A stretch of 64,000 nucleotides of DNA from Nocardioides caldifontis (GTDB lineage: Bacteria; Actinomycetota; Actinomycetes; Propionibacteriales; Nocardioidaceae), in assembly GCF_008087345.1 (NCBI RefSeq), contig NZ_VHIB01000001.1:868001-932000 (forward strand). Reading direction: 5' to 3'. Shown here one piece after another: positions 1 to 8,098 of this stretch. A program made the position numbers and the translations under genes. The first letter of the stretch is position 1. Every line of letters begins with the position of its first letter. The notes under the pieces were generated by a model. The model made no database searches, was not told the DNA's origin, and worked only from the letters and a program-made list of their open reading frames with translations.

Positions 1-2
1 GC

Positions 3-833
3 GCCGCTCCCGACTTCCTGTTCCGCGACGCGCTCGACGTCGGTGCAGCGTCGGTCGTCGAGCTGCCCGACGCCGAGCAGTGGCTGGTCAGCGCCCTGAC
101 CGACCTCGTGGACGAGGCCGCGGTCACCGGTGCGACGACGGTGGCGGTGGTCGGTGGGGCCGGCGGGGTCGGTGCGACGGTCCTCGCCGTCTCGCTGGGG
201 CTGGTGGCGGCCCGGGAGGGTGAGGCCACCGTGCTGGTGGACCTCGACCCCTGGGGGCCGGGGCTGGCCCGCGTCGCCGGGATCGACGTACGACCGGCGG
301 TGACGTGGCGGGAGCTGGCGCTGTCCCCCGGCCGCTTCGGGGCCCGCAGCCTCCGCGAGGCGCTCGCGACGCCGGACGGTGTCGGGGTGCTGGGGTGGGA
401 CGACGCGCCGGGTGGCCCTCCGTCGGCGGCCACCGTGCGGGAGGTGCTGTCGGCTGCCCGGCGCGGCCACTCGTGGGTCGTCGTCGACCTGCCGCACCGT
501 GACGGCGGGCTCGTCGCAGAGGTGTTGCCGCACTGCGACGCGGTCCTGCTGGTCGGCGCGGCGACGCTCGGCTCCGTGGCCGCGACCGCCCGGGTGGCCG
601 GCCGGCTGCGGGACCACGGCGCGGACCCGGGGCTCGTGGTCCGCACCCGCCGGGGTGGTCTGGAGCCCGAGGAGCTGGCGGAGGCCGTGGCGCTGCCTCT
701 GCTCGCCCGGCTCCCGGACCAGCGCCGGCTCGACGAGCACCTCGACCTCGGTGCCGGTCCGGTGCACGCCCGCCGCGGCGTCCTGTCCCGGACCGCGGAG
801 GTGCTGCTCGAGCGCTGCCGGGAGATGCGGTGA
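3..833 (+). CDS. ssd: Ssd/CpaE-like septum-site/pilus-localisation ATPase (5' partial)
   Basis: Cytoplasmic MinD/CpaE-type P-loop protein that opens actinobacterial Tad loci ('helicase/secretion neighbourhood CpaE-like' family); such proteins are thought to position the pilus machine or influence septation. The reading frame is open from base 3, so the true start lies upstream and 276 residues are visible. A glycine-rich deviant Walker A (GGAGGVGAT, about residues 51-59) follows a beta strand, but both lysines expected of a MinD P-loop are absent, as is common in this subfamily, so ATP hydrolysis is doubtful. An LVDLDPWGPGLARVAG segment corresponds to the A' region and VVVDLPH to Walker B. 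The stop overlaps the next gene by 4 bases (GTGA), implying translational coupling with tadA. The family call is firm; the cellular role is inferred. Confidence 0.85.
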   Translation, partial: AAPDFLFRDALDVGAASVVELPDAEQWLVSALTDLVDEAAVTGATTVAVVGGAGGVGATVLAVSLGLVAAREGEATVLVDLDPWGPGLARVAGIDVRPAVTWRELALSPGRFGARSLREALATPDGVGVLGWDDAPGGPPSAATVREVLSAARRGHSWVVVDLPHRDGGLVAEVLPHCDAVLLVGAATLGSVAATARVAGRLRDHGADPGLVVRTRRGGLEPEELAEAVALPLLARLPDQRRLDEHLDLGAGPVHARRGVLSRTAEVLLERCREMR

Positions 834-2020
834 GCGCCTCGCCCGGCGCGGCCCGTGCGCCGGTGCCCGACTCCGTGGCCGAGCTGGTCGAACCGGTCCG
901 CGAGCACCTCGCCCGCGAGGGGGTCCCGCTGACCCCGGCGGTGGTCGCCGCGGCGCTGCGGGCCCGCGGCCGTCCGGTCGGCGACGCGACGGTGCTCGCC
1001 GTGCTCGACGTGCTCCGCCGCGACGTGGTGGGCGCCGGCCCGCTGGAGGAGCTGCTGACCCTGGACGGGGTGACGGACGTGCTGGTCAACGGGCCGGAGG
1101 CGGTGTACGTCGACCGTGGCCGGGGGCTCGAGCGGAGCGACGTCCGGTTCCCCGACGACGTCGCGGTGCGCCGGCTGGCCCAGCGGCTCGCCGGCTCCGC
1201 GGGGCGTCGGTTGGACGACGCGTCGCCGTACGTCGACCTCCGGCTGGCCGACGGCACCCGGTTCCACGCGGTGCTCGCGCCGCTGTCCCGGCCGGGGACC
1301 ACCATCTCCCTCCGGGTCCCGCGACGCCGGGCCTTCGCCCTCGCCGAGCTCCGGGCCGCCGGCTCGATGACACCTGACGTGGCCGACGTCCTCGAGGCGG
1401 TCGTCGAACGACGGCTCGCCCTCCTGGTCAGCGGCGGCACCGGCTCCGGGAAGACCACGCTGCTCAACGCCCTGCTCTCGCTCGTCCACCCCGACGAGCG
1501 GGTGCTCGTCGTGGAGGACACCGCCGAGCTCCGTCCCGACCACCCGCACGTCGTGTCGCTCGAGGCGAGGCCGGCCAACATCGAGGGCTCCGGCCGGGTC
1601 GACCTGCGGACGCTGGTGCGGCAGGCCCTGCGGATGCGGCCGGACCGGGTCGTCGTCGGCGAGGTGCGGGGGGACGAGGTGGTCGACTTCCTCGCGGCGC
1701 TCAACACCGGTCACGACGGCGGAGCCTGCACCATCCACGCCAACTCGACCGCCGACGTCGTGGCCCGGGTCGAGGGGCTCGCGCTCGCGGCCGGACTTCC
1801 CCAGGCGGCGGTGCACGCCCAGGTGGCGGCAGCGCTGGACGTGCTCGTCCACTGCGACCGCGACCGGCGCGGACGGCGCCGGGTGAGTGCGGTGTCGGTC
1901 CTGGAGCGGGGTCCGGACGGCCGGGTGCACGCGGTGCCGGCGTTGACCGTCGACGCCGACGGGCGCACCGAGGAGCACCGTGGGGCCGCGGATCTCGCGC
2001 GGCTGCTCGAAAGCCACTGA
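830..2020 (+). CDS. tadA: TadA/CpaF-type secretion ATPase
   Basis: Hexameric type II/IV secretion-superfamily ATPase that powers Tad (Flp) pilus assembly at the inner face of the membrane. The 396-residue product has an N-terminal helical domain, then the CpaF core: Walker A SGGTGSGKTT near residues 200-210, an Asp box with VVEDTAEL, Walker B VVVGEVRG, and a His box in NTGHDGGACTIHANS. All catalytic motifs look intact. The GTG start overlaps the ssd stop by 4 bases and the tadB-like gene follows 3 bases after the stop, so this belongs to one operon. It matches the 'helicase/secretion neighbourhood ATPase' subgroup found beside the DECH helicase encoded here at 4702-7035. Confidence 0.93.
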   Translation: MSASPGAARAPVPDSVAELVEPVREHLAREGVPLTPAVVAAALRARGRPVGDATVLAVLDVLRRDVVGAGPLEELLTLDGVTDVLVNGPEAVYVDRGRGLERSDVRFPDDVAVRRLAQRLAGSAGRRLDDASPYVDLRLADGTRFHAVLAPLSRPGTTISLRVPRRRAFALAELRAAGSMTPDVADVLEAVVERRLALLVSGGTGSGKTTLLNALLSLVHPDERVLVVEDTAELRPDHPHVVSLEARPANIEGSGRVDLRTLVRQALRMRPDRVVVGEVRGDEVVDFLAALNTGHDGGACTIHANSTADVVARVEGLALAAGLPQAAVHAQVAAALDVLVHCDRDRRGRRRVSAVSVLERGPDGRVHAVPALTVDADGRTEEHRGAADLARLLESH

Positions 2021-2023
2021 GGC

Positions 2024-2833
2024 GTGGACAGCACTGCGCGGGCGGTGATCCTGCTCCTGCCCGCCCTCGCCGCCGCGGTGGGCGCCGCGCTGCTGCTCTT
2101 GGCACGGCCCAGGGCGCCGGTCGCTCGTTCCGGACGCTCGCCGCGTGGACGTCCCACGGTGGCCTGGGCAGGTGCGACCGTCGTGCTGGGCGTCGCGGTG
2201 GCCGGGGTCCGCGGCACCCATCTCGGGGTCGCGGCGGTCGCGGCGCTCGCGCTGTTCCTCCTCGCCCAGGGGGTCGACCGGGCCCGTTCCGAGCGGAGGG
2301 CGGAGGCGCGGCGGCGGGCGGTCGTCGACTACTGCGAGGCGCTCCTCGGGGAGCTCGAGGCGGGACAGCCGGTGCAGGCCGCGGTGGAGCGGTGCGCCAC
2401 CACGTGGCCGGAGAGCGCACCGGTGGCCGCGGCGGCCCGGCTCGGTGCCGACGTGCCGGCTGCGCTGCGGGAGGCCGCCTGTGCCCCGGGCGCGGCCGCG
2501 CTCAACCGGCTGGCCGCGGCGTGGGAGCTGTCGGCCGCGACCGGCGCCGGGTTGGCGTTCGCCCTGCGCCAGGTGATCCGCACGGTACGCGGGGAGCAGC
2601 TCGTCGCCGCCCGCGTCGGCGCGGAGCTCGCCTCCGCGCGGGCCACCGCCCGCCTGGTCACGGTGTTGCCCGCCGTCGTGCTGGTGGCTGCGCAGGGCGT
2701 GGGCGCCGAGCCCTGGCGCTTCTTGCTGGACACCGTCCCGGGGGTCGGTTGCCTGCTCCTGGGCGTGCTGCTCAGCGCCGCCGGGTTGCGGTGGATCGAC
2801 GCGATAGGCGCCGCCGCGCGGGGGACCGGCTGA
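2024..2833 (+). CDS. tadB: TadB-like inner-membrane platform protein (GspF family)
   Basis: 269-residue membrane protein, one of the two GspF-type platform subunits that couple TadA to pilin extraction. Two hydrophobic helices lie in the first ~80 residues (LLPALAAAVGAALLLLA and a second around VVLGVAVAGV). A soluble GspF four-helix domain follows (YCEALLGELEAGQPVQAAVE, later SAATGAGLAFALRQ), and a pair of C-terminal helices (TVLPAVVLVAAQGVG, LLLGVLLSAAGLRW) closes the protein. The GTG start is 3 bases after the tadA stop; the stop TGA overlaps the ATG of tadC. Assignment as TadB rather than TadC rests on gene order and length, since the two are paralogous. Confidence 0.85.
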   Translation: MDSTARAVILLLPALAAAVGAALLLLARPRAPVARSGRSPRGRPTVAWAGATVVLGVAVAGVRGTHLGVAAVAALALFLLAQGVDRARSERRAEARRRAVVDYCEALLGELEAGQPVQAAVERCATTWPESAPVAAAARLGADVPAALREAACAPGAAALNRLAAAWELSAATGAGLAFALRQVIRTVRGEQLVAARVGAELASARATARLVTVLPAVVLVAAQGVGAEPWRFLLDTVPGVGCLLLGVLLSAAGLRWIDAIGAAARGTG

Positions 2834-3579
2834 TGGGGGCCGACGCGCTCGCAGCTGCCGTCCTCGCAGCGCTGCTGGCCGCCGTGGCGGCTGCCCTTGC
2901 CCTGCCGGCACGGCGCGCCGTGGGCCGGGCCGAGCCGCCCCCCGGATCCCCGCCGTCACCGGCACCGGGTCCTCGGCTCGCGCCGGCCGCCCTGCGGCTG
3001 GTCGTTGCAGCCGGTGCGGCGGGGGCGGTCGGGCTGCTGGTCCCCGGGTGGGCCGGGCTCATCGGTGCGGTCCTCACGGGAGCCCTGGTGTGGCACCGCA
3101 GCAGGCACTGGGAGAGCGCCACCGGGCGCCGGCGCCGGGAGGCAGTCGAGGCCGAGCTCCCGCACGTGGTGGACCTGCTGGTCGCCGCCCTGCACGTAGG
3201 CGCCGCACCCGCCGAGGCGCTGGAGAGGGCCGCCGCGTTGACCGGTGGGCCGATGGCGGAGGAGCTCGACGGCTGGCTGGCGCGGCTGCGGCTGGGGGCG
3301 GACCCGGTGTCGGTCTGGGCGGGGATGGCTCAGGACCCCCGGCTCGGCCGGTTGGGCACGACGCTGGCGCGCTCGGCACGGAGCGGCGCCCCGGTCGCCG
3401 AGGCACTGCTGCGCCTCTCCGACGAGCTGGCCGACCGGGCTCGGGTCGAGGTCGAGACCCGGGTGCGCCAGGTGGAGGTCAAGGCTGCGGTGCCGCTCGG
3501 CGTCTGCCTGCTGCCCGGGTTCGTGCTCACCGGGGTCGTGCCGTTGGTGGCCGGCGCGGCCGCCCAGCTGCTCGGCTGA
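2833..3579 (+). CDS. tadC: TadC-like inner-membrane platform protein (GspF family)
   Basis: 248-residue second GspF-type platform subunit of the Tad machine. The ATG shares its A with the last base of the preceding TGA, a coupled start; the open frame continues upstream without support. Hydrophobic helices occur at residues ~5-25 and ~60-85, then a GspF cytoplasmic domain (ELPHVVDLLVAALHVGAAPA, SARSGAPVAEALLRLSDELA) and a terminal hydrophobic pair ending VPLVAGAAAQLLG. The segment RVEVETRVRQVEVKAAVPLGVCLLP is typical of TadC-like proteins. About 170 bases separate it from the pilin gene, leaving room for a separate pilin promoter. Confidence 0.87.
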   Translation: MGADALAAAVLAALLAAVAAALALPARRAVGRAEPPPGSPPSPAPGPRLAPAALRLVVAAGAAGAVGLLVPGWAGLIGAVLTGALVWHRSRHWESATGRRRREAVEAELPHVVDLLVAALHVGAAPAEALERAAALTGGPMAEELDGWLARLRLGADPVSVWAGMAQDPRLGRLGTTLARSARSGAPVAEALLRLSDELADRARVEVETRVRQVEVKAAVPLGVCLLPGFVLTGVVPLVAGAAAQLLG

Positions 3580-3747
3580 AAGGGCTGCCTCGGCGCGGTC
3601 CGGCAGGCCGTGGAACGTCCCCAGGCCGCCAACTGCGGGGTCCCTCCGCAGCCCCTCCGCTCGACCCCGGCGCCGCGGTCCGAGCCGGACGAGAGTTCCC
3701 GCATCAACCAGGCCGGAGTCCCCGGCCACGACCCCCAGGAGGAACTC

Positions 3748-3933
3748 ATGACCCGCTCTCCCAACGCCCGGGTGCGCAACCAGGTCGGCGCGGCCAGCGC
3801 CGAGTACGCCGCCGTCACCGCGGCCGGTGTCGGCCTCGCCGGCGTGCTAATCAAGGTGCTCACCAGCGACTTCGGCCAGGCCCTGCTCGAGCGGATCCTC
3901 GAGTTCTTCCTGACGATGATCGGGGTGGGCTGA
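3748..3933 (+). CDS. Flp-like pilin subunit (DUF4244 family)
   Basis: 61-residue candidate major pilin. The ATG at 3748 is chosen because a strong Shine-Dalgarno (AGGAGG) lies 6 bases upstream; the open frame extends further 5' without family similarity. After a short basic leader the sequence GAASAEYAAVTAAGVG begins: a Gly followed by Glu at +5 and Tyr at +6 is the prepilin cleavage signature of Flp pilins. A hydrophobic helix and a short amphipathic tail (FGQALLERILEFFLTMIG) follow. It sits between the platform and TadE-like genes. No prepilin peptidase (TadV) is visible in the window, so processing must rely on an enzyme encoded elsewhere. DUF4244 membership is by recognition of sequence and context. 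Confidence 0.85.
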   Translation: MTRSPNARVRNQVGAASAEYAAVTAAGVGLAGVLIKVLTSDFGQALLERILEFFLTMIGVG

Positions 3934-3935
3934 CC

Positions 3936-4346
3936 GTGCGCACCGGGGCCGTCGTGGGGAGACGTCCGGGGAGGTGGCTCCCCACGGCGACCCCCGCCGC
4001 GCGTACCGAACGAGGTGCGGTCACGGCGGAGGCGGCGGCGGTGCTGCCCCTCCTCGTCGCGGTGCTCCTCGGGCTGACCTGGCTCGTCGCCCTCGCCGGT
4101 GCCCAGGTGCGGGTGGTCGACGCCGCCCGCGAGACCGCGAGGGCCGCCGCCCGTGGCGAGAGCGACGGTGTGGCGGTCGCCCACGGCCGGCGGGTGGCGC
4201 CGGAGGCCAGGATCACCGTCAGCCGCGGGGCCGAGGACGTGCGGGTGGACGCCCGGGCCGAGTTCGCGGGACCGGGCGGGCTCTTCGCGTTCCTGCCGGG
4301 AGTCGAGCTCGACGCCCAGGCCGTCGCCGCCCGGGAGCCGGAATGA
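3936..4346 (+). CDS. tadE: TadE-like pseudopilin
   Basis: 136-residue single-pass TadE-family protein. The GTG start is 2 bases after the pilin stop; the frame is open upstream but overlaps tadC and the pilin. A ~25-residue basic leader ends in RGAVTAEAAAVLPLL, a prepilin-type site with Glu at +5. A hydrophobic helix (VAVLLGLTWLVALAGAQ) and then the TadE signature VVDAARETARAAARGE follow. The rest is an extracytoplasmic beta-rich domain. TadE proteins are minor pilins processed by the prepilin peptidase. The stop overlaps the next ATG by 4 bases. Confidence 0.85.
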   Translation: MRTGAVVGRRPGRWLPTATPAARTERGAVTAEAAAVLPLLVAVLLGLTWLVALAGAQVRVVDAARETARAAARGESDGVAVAHGRRVAPEARITVSRGAEDVRVDARAEFAGPGGLFAFLPGVELDAQAVAAREPE

Positions 4347-4696
4347 CCCGGCGGCAGCGCGACCAGGCGGGGCTCGCCGTGCCGGTGGTGGTCGCCGGGA
4401 TCGCGCTCCTGGCGACGCTCGCGCTCGTGGTGGCGCTCCTCGGGCGGCTGGTCGCCGACCAGCGGCGGGCGGCGGCCGCCGCCGACCTCGCCGCGTTGGC
4501 GGCCGCGGCGGCGACCCAGTTCGGCGAGGAGCCGTGCCCGGCGGCGGCGAGGGCCGCGGAGCAGAACGGGAGCCGGCTCACGGCCTGTGTCGTGGACGGC
4601 GACCGGGTGCGGGTCCGCGCCGTGCGCGAATCGGCGTCGGTGCTCGGCCGCACGCTCGAGGTGCTCGGCGAGGCCCACGCAGGCCCGGTCCGGTGA
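4343..4696 (+). CDS. TadE/TadG-like protein of the helicase/secretion neighbourhood
   Basis: 117-residue membrane-anchored protein ending the Tad operon. The ATG overlaps the tadE stop (ATGA). The N terminus is basic, then a hydrophobic helix (GLAVPVVVAGIALLATLALVVALLG) passes directly into an alanine-rich stretch (QRRAAAAADLAALAAAA) and a small extracytoplasmic domain with two Cys (EEPCPAAARAAEQNG...LTACVV) that could form a disulfide. It matches the short 'TadE-like, DECH helicase-associated' family defined by this neighbourhood. The residue at +5 after the candidate cleavage Gly is not Glu, so prepilin-type processing is uncertain. Its stop lies 5 bases from the convergent helicase stop. 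Confidence 0.8.
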   Translation: MTRRQRDQAGLAVPVVVAGIALLATLALVVALLGRLVADQRRAAAAADLAALAAAAATQFGEEPCPAAARAAEQNGSRLTACVVDGDRVRVRAVRESASVLGRTLEVLGEAHAGPVR

Positions 4697-4701
4697 CCGG
4701 G

Positions 4702-7035
4702 TCAGCCCGCGAGCAGCAGGTCGAGCAGCCGCACCGCGCCTGCCTTGTCGAGCGGGTTGTTGCCGTTGCCGCACTTGGGCGACTGCACGCACGACGGGCA
4801 GCCGGACTCGCACTGGCAGGACGCGATCGCCTCCCGGGTGGCGCCCAGCCACGCCCGGGCCTTGCCGAAGCCGTGCTCGGCGAAGCCGGCGCCCCCGGGG
4901 TGGCCGTCGTAGACGAAGACCGTGAGCTGCCCGGTGTCGGGGTGGAGCGCGGTCGAGACGCCGCCGATGTCCCACCGGTCGCAGGTGGCGAACAACGGCA
5001 GCAGCCCGATGGAGGCGTGCTCGGCGGCGTGCGCCGCACCCGGGAGGTCGGCTGCGTCCAACCCGCTGGCGGCGAGCAGCCCCGGCGGCACCGTCCACCA
5101 GACCGCACGGGTCTCCAGCGTGCGCTCCGGCAGCTGCAGGGGCTCCTCGGCGACGATCTCCTGCGAAGGGATCCGCCGCTTGAGGAACGACACCACCTGG
5201 TGGGCGACCTGGACCGACCCGAACGAGAGCCGCGCCCGCCCCCACGCCTCGGCGGCCAGCTCCTCGACGATCGCGATGTCGGTGACCTCGCGGGCGGTCG
5301 TGGTGTACGGCGGGTCGGCCCGCTCGAGGACCGCCACGTGGTCGTCGAGGTCGAGCGACCGGACCAGGTACGTCTCCCCCTGGTGCAGGTAGACCGCGCC
5401 CTCGTGGACGGTCGAGTGGGCCGAGGAGGCGTCGACGGTGCCGACCACCCGGCCGGTCTCCGCCTCGACGAGGTCGACCGGCCGCCCGCCGGTGGAGCGC
5501 AGGTCGGCGAGGTCCGAGGCGCGGCTGCGGTCGGTCCAGAACCACCCCGCGGGCCGGCGGCGCAGGAGCCCGGCCGCTGTCAGGGCATCGACCCCCTCGT
5601 GCGCTGCGGGGCCGAAGAGGGGGAGATCGGCGGTGGTCAGCGGCAGCTCCGCGGCAGCCGCGCACAGGTGGGGGCCGACGACGTAGGGGTTTCCCGGGTC
5701 GAACACCGTGGCTTCGACGGGCGTGCCGACGAGCGCCTCCGGGTGGGTGACCAGGTAGGTGTCCAGCGGGTCGTCGCGCGCGACGAGCACCGCGAGCGCG
5801 TCGGTCCCCCGGCGCCCCGCCCGGCCCACCTGCTGCCACATCCCGGCCCGGGTGCCCGGGAAGCCGGCCATCAGCACGGCGTCGAGCCCCGAGACGTCGA
5901 TCCCCAGCTCCAACGCGTTCGTGGCGGCCACCCCACGCAGCCGGCCGTCGCGAAGGGCCGCCTCGAGGGCCCGCCGGTCCTCGGGGAGGTAGCCCCCGCG
6001 GTACGCCGCGACCGAGCGACCGAGTCCCGGTACGGCCTCATCGAGGTGGCGCGCCGCGGTGACCGCGACGGCCTCGGCGCCCTTGCGGGACCGGACGAAC
6101 GCCAGCGTGCGGACGTCGTCGGCGACCAGGTCGGCGAGCAGGTCGGCCACCTCAGCGGTCGTGGACCGCCGTACGGGGGCGCCGTTCTCGCCCTCGAGCC
6201 CGGTGAACGGCGGCTCCCAGAGCCCCAGGGCGACCGCGCCGCGCGCCGAGCCGTCGTCCACGACCGGCCTCACCTCGAGCCCGGTGAGCCGGGCGGCCGA
6301 GGCTTCCGGCTCGGCGACGGTCGCCGACGCGAGCACGAAGGTGGGCTCAGCGCCGTAGTGGGCGCAGACCCGCCGCAGGCGGCGCAGGACGAGGGAGACA
6401 TGTGCGCCGAACACCCCGCGGTAGTGGTGGCACTCGTCGACGACCACGTAGCGGAGCCGGGAGAAGAACCCCGCCCATCGCGCGTGGCCCGGCAACAGCG
6501 AGTGGTGGAGCATGTCGGGGTTGGTGAGGACGTACTCCGCGTGGTCGCGTGCCCAGTCCCGCTGCTCCCGAGGGCTGTCGCCGTCGTGGGTGCAGGCCGC
6601 CAGCCCGGGCACGCCGAGGCCGGCCAGCGCGTTCAGCTGGTCCTGGGCGAGCGCCTTCGTGGGGGAGAGGTAGAGGACGGTGGCTCCGCGCCTGCCGTTC
6701 GGACGCCGCTCGGCGAGCACCGCGGAGAGCGCTGGCAGCTGGAAGGCCAGCGACTTGCCCGACGCCGTCCCGGTCGCGAGCACGACGTGCGAACCACCAC
6801 GGGCGAGCTCGGCGGCCTCCACCTGGTGGGTCCAGGGACGGTCGACGCCCCGCGCCTGCCACGCCTCGACGAGCGTCGGGGGAGCCCACGCCGGCCACGG
6901 CGCCGTACGTCCATCGCGGCGGGGCAGGTGCTCGACGTGCGTCAGCCGTTCCGAGCGGGCCGGATCGCCCGCGAGCAGCCGCGACAGGAGCTCGCCACCG
7001 ACGGCTGCCGGGGCTGCGGGCGAGGGGCTGGACAC
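4702..7035 (-). CDS. DECH/DEAH-box helicase with C-terminal Zn-binding DUF1998-type domain
   Basis: 777-residue superfamily 2 helicase of the group defined by its position next to actinobacterial Tad loci. Motifs: Walker A ATGTASGKSLAFQLP (~65-80), DECH in VVVDECHHYRG, motif III LASATVAEP, and C-terminal helicase motifs TNALELGIDVSGLDAVLMAG and QVGRAGRRG. The C terminus carries a four-cysteine cluster (CQCESGCPSCVQSPKCGNGNN), the metal site of DUF1998/MrfA-like helicases implicated in DNA repair. GTG start; no strong ribosome site. It converges on the Tad operon with a 5-base gap. Function in DNA repair is inferred from MrfA relatives; a role in secretion is not supported by its domains. Confidence 0.9.
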   Translation of the reverse strand: MSSPSPAAPAAVGGELLSRLLAGDPARSERLTHVEHLPRRDGRTAPWPAWAPPTLVEAWQARGVDRPWTHQVEAAELARGGSHVVLATGTASGKSLAFQLPALSAVLAERRPNGRRGATVLYLSPTKALAQDQLNALAGLGVPGLAACTHDGDSPREQRDWARDHAEYVLTNPDMLHHSLLPGHARWAGFFSRLRYVVVDECHHYRGVFGAHVSLVLRRLRRVCAHYGAEPTFVLASATVAEPEASAARLTGLEVRPVVDDGSARGAVALGLWEPPFTGLEGENGAPVRRSTTAEVADLLADLVADDVRTLAFVRSRKGAEAVAVTAARHLDEAVPGLGRSVAAYRGGYLPEDRRALEAALRDGRLRGVAATNALELGIDVSGLDAVLMAGFPGTRAGMWQQVGRAGRRGTDALAVLVARDDPLDTYLVTHPEALVGTPVEATVFDPGNPYVVGPHLCAAAAELPLTTADLPLFGPAAHEGVDALTAAGLLRRRPAGWFWTDRSRASDLADLRSTGGRPVDLVEAETGRVVGTVDASSAHSTVHEGAVYLHQGETYLVRSLDLDDHVAVLERADPPYTTTAREVTDIAIVEELAAEAWGRARLSFGSVQVAHQVVSFLKRRIPSQEIVAEEPLQLPERTLETRAVWWTVPPGLLAASGLDAADLPGAAHAAEHASIGLLPLFATCDRWDIGGVSTALHPDTGQLTVFVYDGHPGGAGFAEHGFGKARAWLGATREAIASCQCESGCPSCVQSPKCGNGNNPLDKAGAVRLLDLLLAG

Positions 7036-7127
7036 CCGGCAAGTGTGCGTGACGTGGTTGAATGCATCGAGTTGCGGATCAGGCAGACCGGTCCGCCCAT
7101 GTTCGTTGCAATCACGGAGGAGAGCCC

Positions 7128-7463
7128 GTGGACCTGTCCCTCGAGACGCGTCAGCAGAATGACCGCACCATCATCGAGGTCGGCGGCGAGATCGACGTGT
7201 ACACCGCGCCCAAGCTCCGCGAGTGCATCACGGGCCTCGTCGACGAGGGCCACAAGGACCTGATCATCGACCTGGAGAAGGTCGAGTTCATGGACTCCAC
7301 CGGCCTCGGCGTCCTGGTGGGCGGCCTCAAGCGGGTCCGCACCCACGAAGGATCCCTCGAGCTGGTCTGCACCCAGGAGCGGCTCCTCAAGATCTTCCGG
7401 ATCACTGGGCTGGGCAAGGTCTTCGCGATCCACGGGTCGCAGGCCGAAGCCACCGCCCAGTAG
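7128..7463 (+). CDS. STAS-domain anti-sigma factor antagonist
   Basis: 111-residue SpoIIAA/RsbV/BldG-type anti-anti-sigma factor. The GTG at 7128 follows GGAGGAG with ordinary spacing; an in-frame ATG 66 bases upstream adds a segment without STAS similarity. The fold is visible: [16 protein letters not shown], then [16 protein letters not shown], in which the Ser of MDSTG is the expected phosphorylation site, then [18 protein letters not shown]. The product should switch between a phosphorylated inactive form and one that sequesters a cognate ATP-binding anti-sigma factor. The next gene, 6 bases on, encodes an RsbW-like protein, making a partner-switching pair; no sigma factor is adjacent. 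Confidence 0.92.
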   Translation: MDLSLETRQQNDRTIIEVGGEIDVYTAPKLRECITGLVDEGHKDLIIDLEKVEFMDSTGLGVLVGGLKRVRTHEGSLELVCTQERLLKIFRITGLGKVFAIHGSQAEATAQ

Positions 7464-7469
7464 TCCGCG

Positions 7470-7871
7470 ATGTCCTCGCCTGTGTCGACCCGCACCGATG
7501 CCGCCGTCACGATCTCGATCTCGCGTGACCCGGCCCTGGTCCGCACCGTCCGCCTCGTCGCGGCTGCGGTCGCCCGGAGGGTCGACGCCGACGAGGCGCT
7601 GATCGAGGAGATCCGGTTCTCCGTCGGTGAGGCCTGCGCCGTGATGATCGGCACCGGCGAGAACGACTCGGCCTCCGACGGCCACGTCGACGTCCGGATC
7701 ACCACCGACGACCACCTCACGGTCACCGTCAGTGGTCGCGCCGACGGGACCGACGCGAACATGGGCGAGATGGGACTCGACCCGTGGGCGCTGCTCCGCG
7801 GGCTCTCCGACAACGTCACCGTCGAGGACGCCGACGGTCGCACCACGTTGCGGATGTCCTGGCCCGTATGA
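7470..7871 (+). CDS. RsbW-like ATP-binding anti-sigma regulatory protein (degenerate N-box)
   Basis: 133-residue GHKL/HATPase_c protein placed directly behind the STAS gene and presumably its partner. The region EIRFSVGEACAVMI aligns with the N-box of RsbW/SpoIIAB (S.EA..NA), but the conserved Asn that binds Mg-ATP is replaced by Val. The G-boxes are also poorly formed (GTDANMGEMGLDPWALLRGLSDNV). Degenerate anti-sigma paralogues of this kind are common in actinobacteria. Kinase activity is therefore doubtful, while binding to a sigma factor or to the STAS protein remains possible. The spacing of 6 bases implies a bicistronic operon. Confidence 0.75.
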   Translation: MSSPVSTRTDAAVTISISRDPALVRTVRLVAAAVARRVDADEALIEEIRFSVGEACAVMIGTGENDSASDGHVDVRITTDDHLTVTVSGRADGTDANMGEMGLDPWALLRGLSDNVTVEDADGRTTLRMSWPV

Positions 7872-7971
7872 CCTCCTGCTCCACTCCTGCCTCCCTCGGG
7901 AGCTCCTTCCGGCTGCCTGACGCCGTTTCCTCCCGATCCGCTTTCGGCGTGTCCTCCTCGCCGTGGCGTCG

Positions 7972-7999
7972 TTGCGTGACCGGCGTCTCTCAGTAGACT
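7972..7999 (+). promoter_or_regulatory. Candidate promoter for hppA
   Basis: TTGCGT (7972-7977) and TAGACT (7994-7999) are separated by 16 bases, a credible housekeeping -35/-10 pair. A start point near 8006 would place the inverted repeat at 8010-8034 at the very start of the transcript. Visual match only. Confidence 0.45.
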
Positions 8000-8009
8000 C
8001 CCGAACCGC

Positions 8010-8034
8010 GTGGGTCAGGTCACACCTGACCCAC
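8010..8034 (+). promoter_or_regulatory. Perfect inverted repeat in the hppA leader
   Basis: Two 11-base arms, GTGGGTCAGGT and ACCTGACCCAC, flank a 3-base spacer (CAC). The repeat lies immediately downstream of the candidate -10 box and 65 bases before the hppA ATG. It could be an operator for a dimeric repressor or an RNA hairpin. No U-tract follows, so it is not a classical terminator of the anti-sigma gene. Confidence 0.5.
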
Positions 8035-8098
8035 ACCGCTCCGTGCTCAGCCATGGGCACAACACAGGGCTCGCGCCCCGAAATATCGGAGGAAACGG

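Noticed and set aside
124-1707. Long minus-strand open frame opposite the ssd and tadA genes
   Set aside because: Arg/Ser/Thr/Pro-rich translation without motifs, opposite genes with intact catalytic motifs; an artefact of high GC third positions. The same applies to long antisense frames at 8432-10486, 13520-15706, 39417-41453, 51998-53968 and 56057-58321.
4099-7263. Very long plus-strand open frame opposite the helicase
   Set aside because: Its middle is the mirror of the helicase gene and has no family similarity; the helicase has all SF2 motifs.
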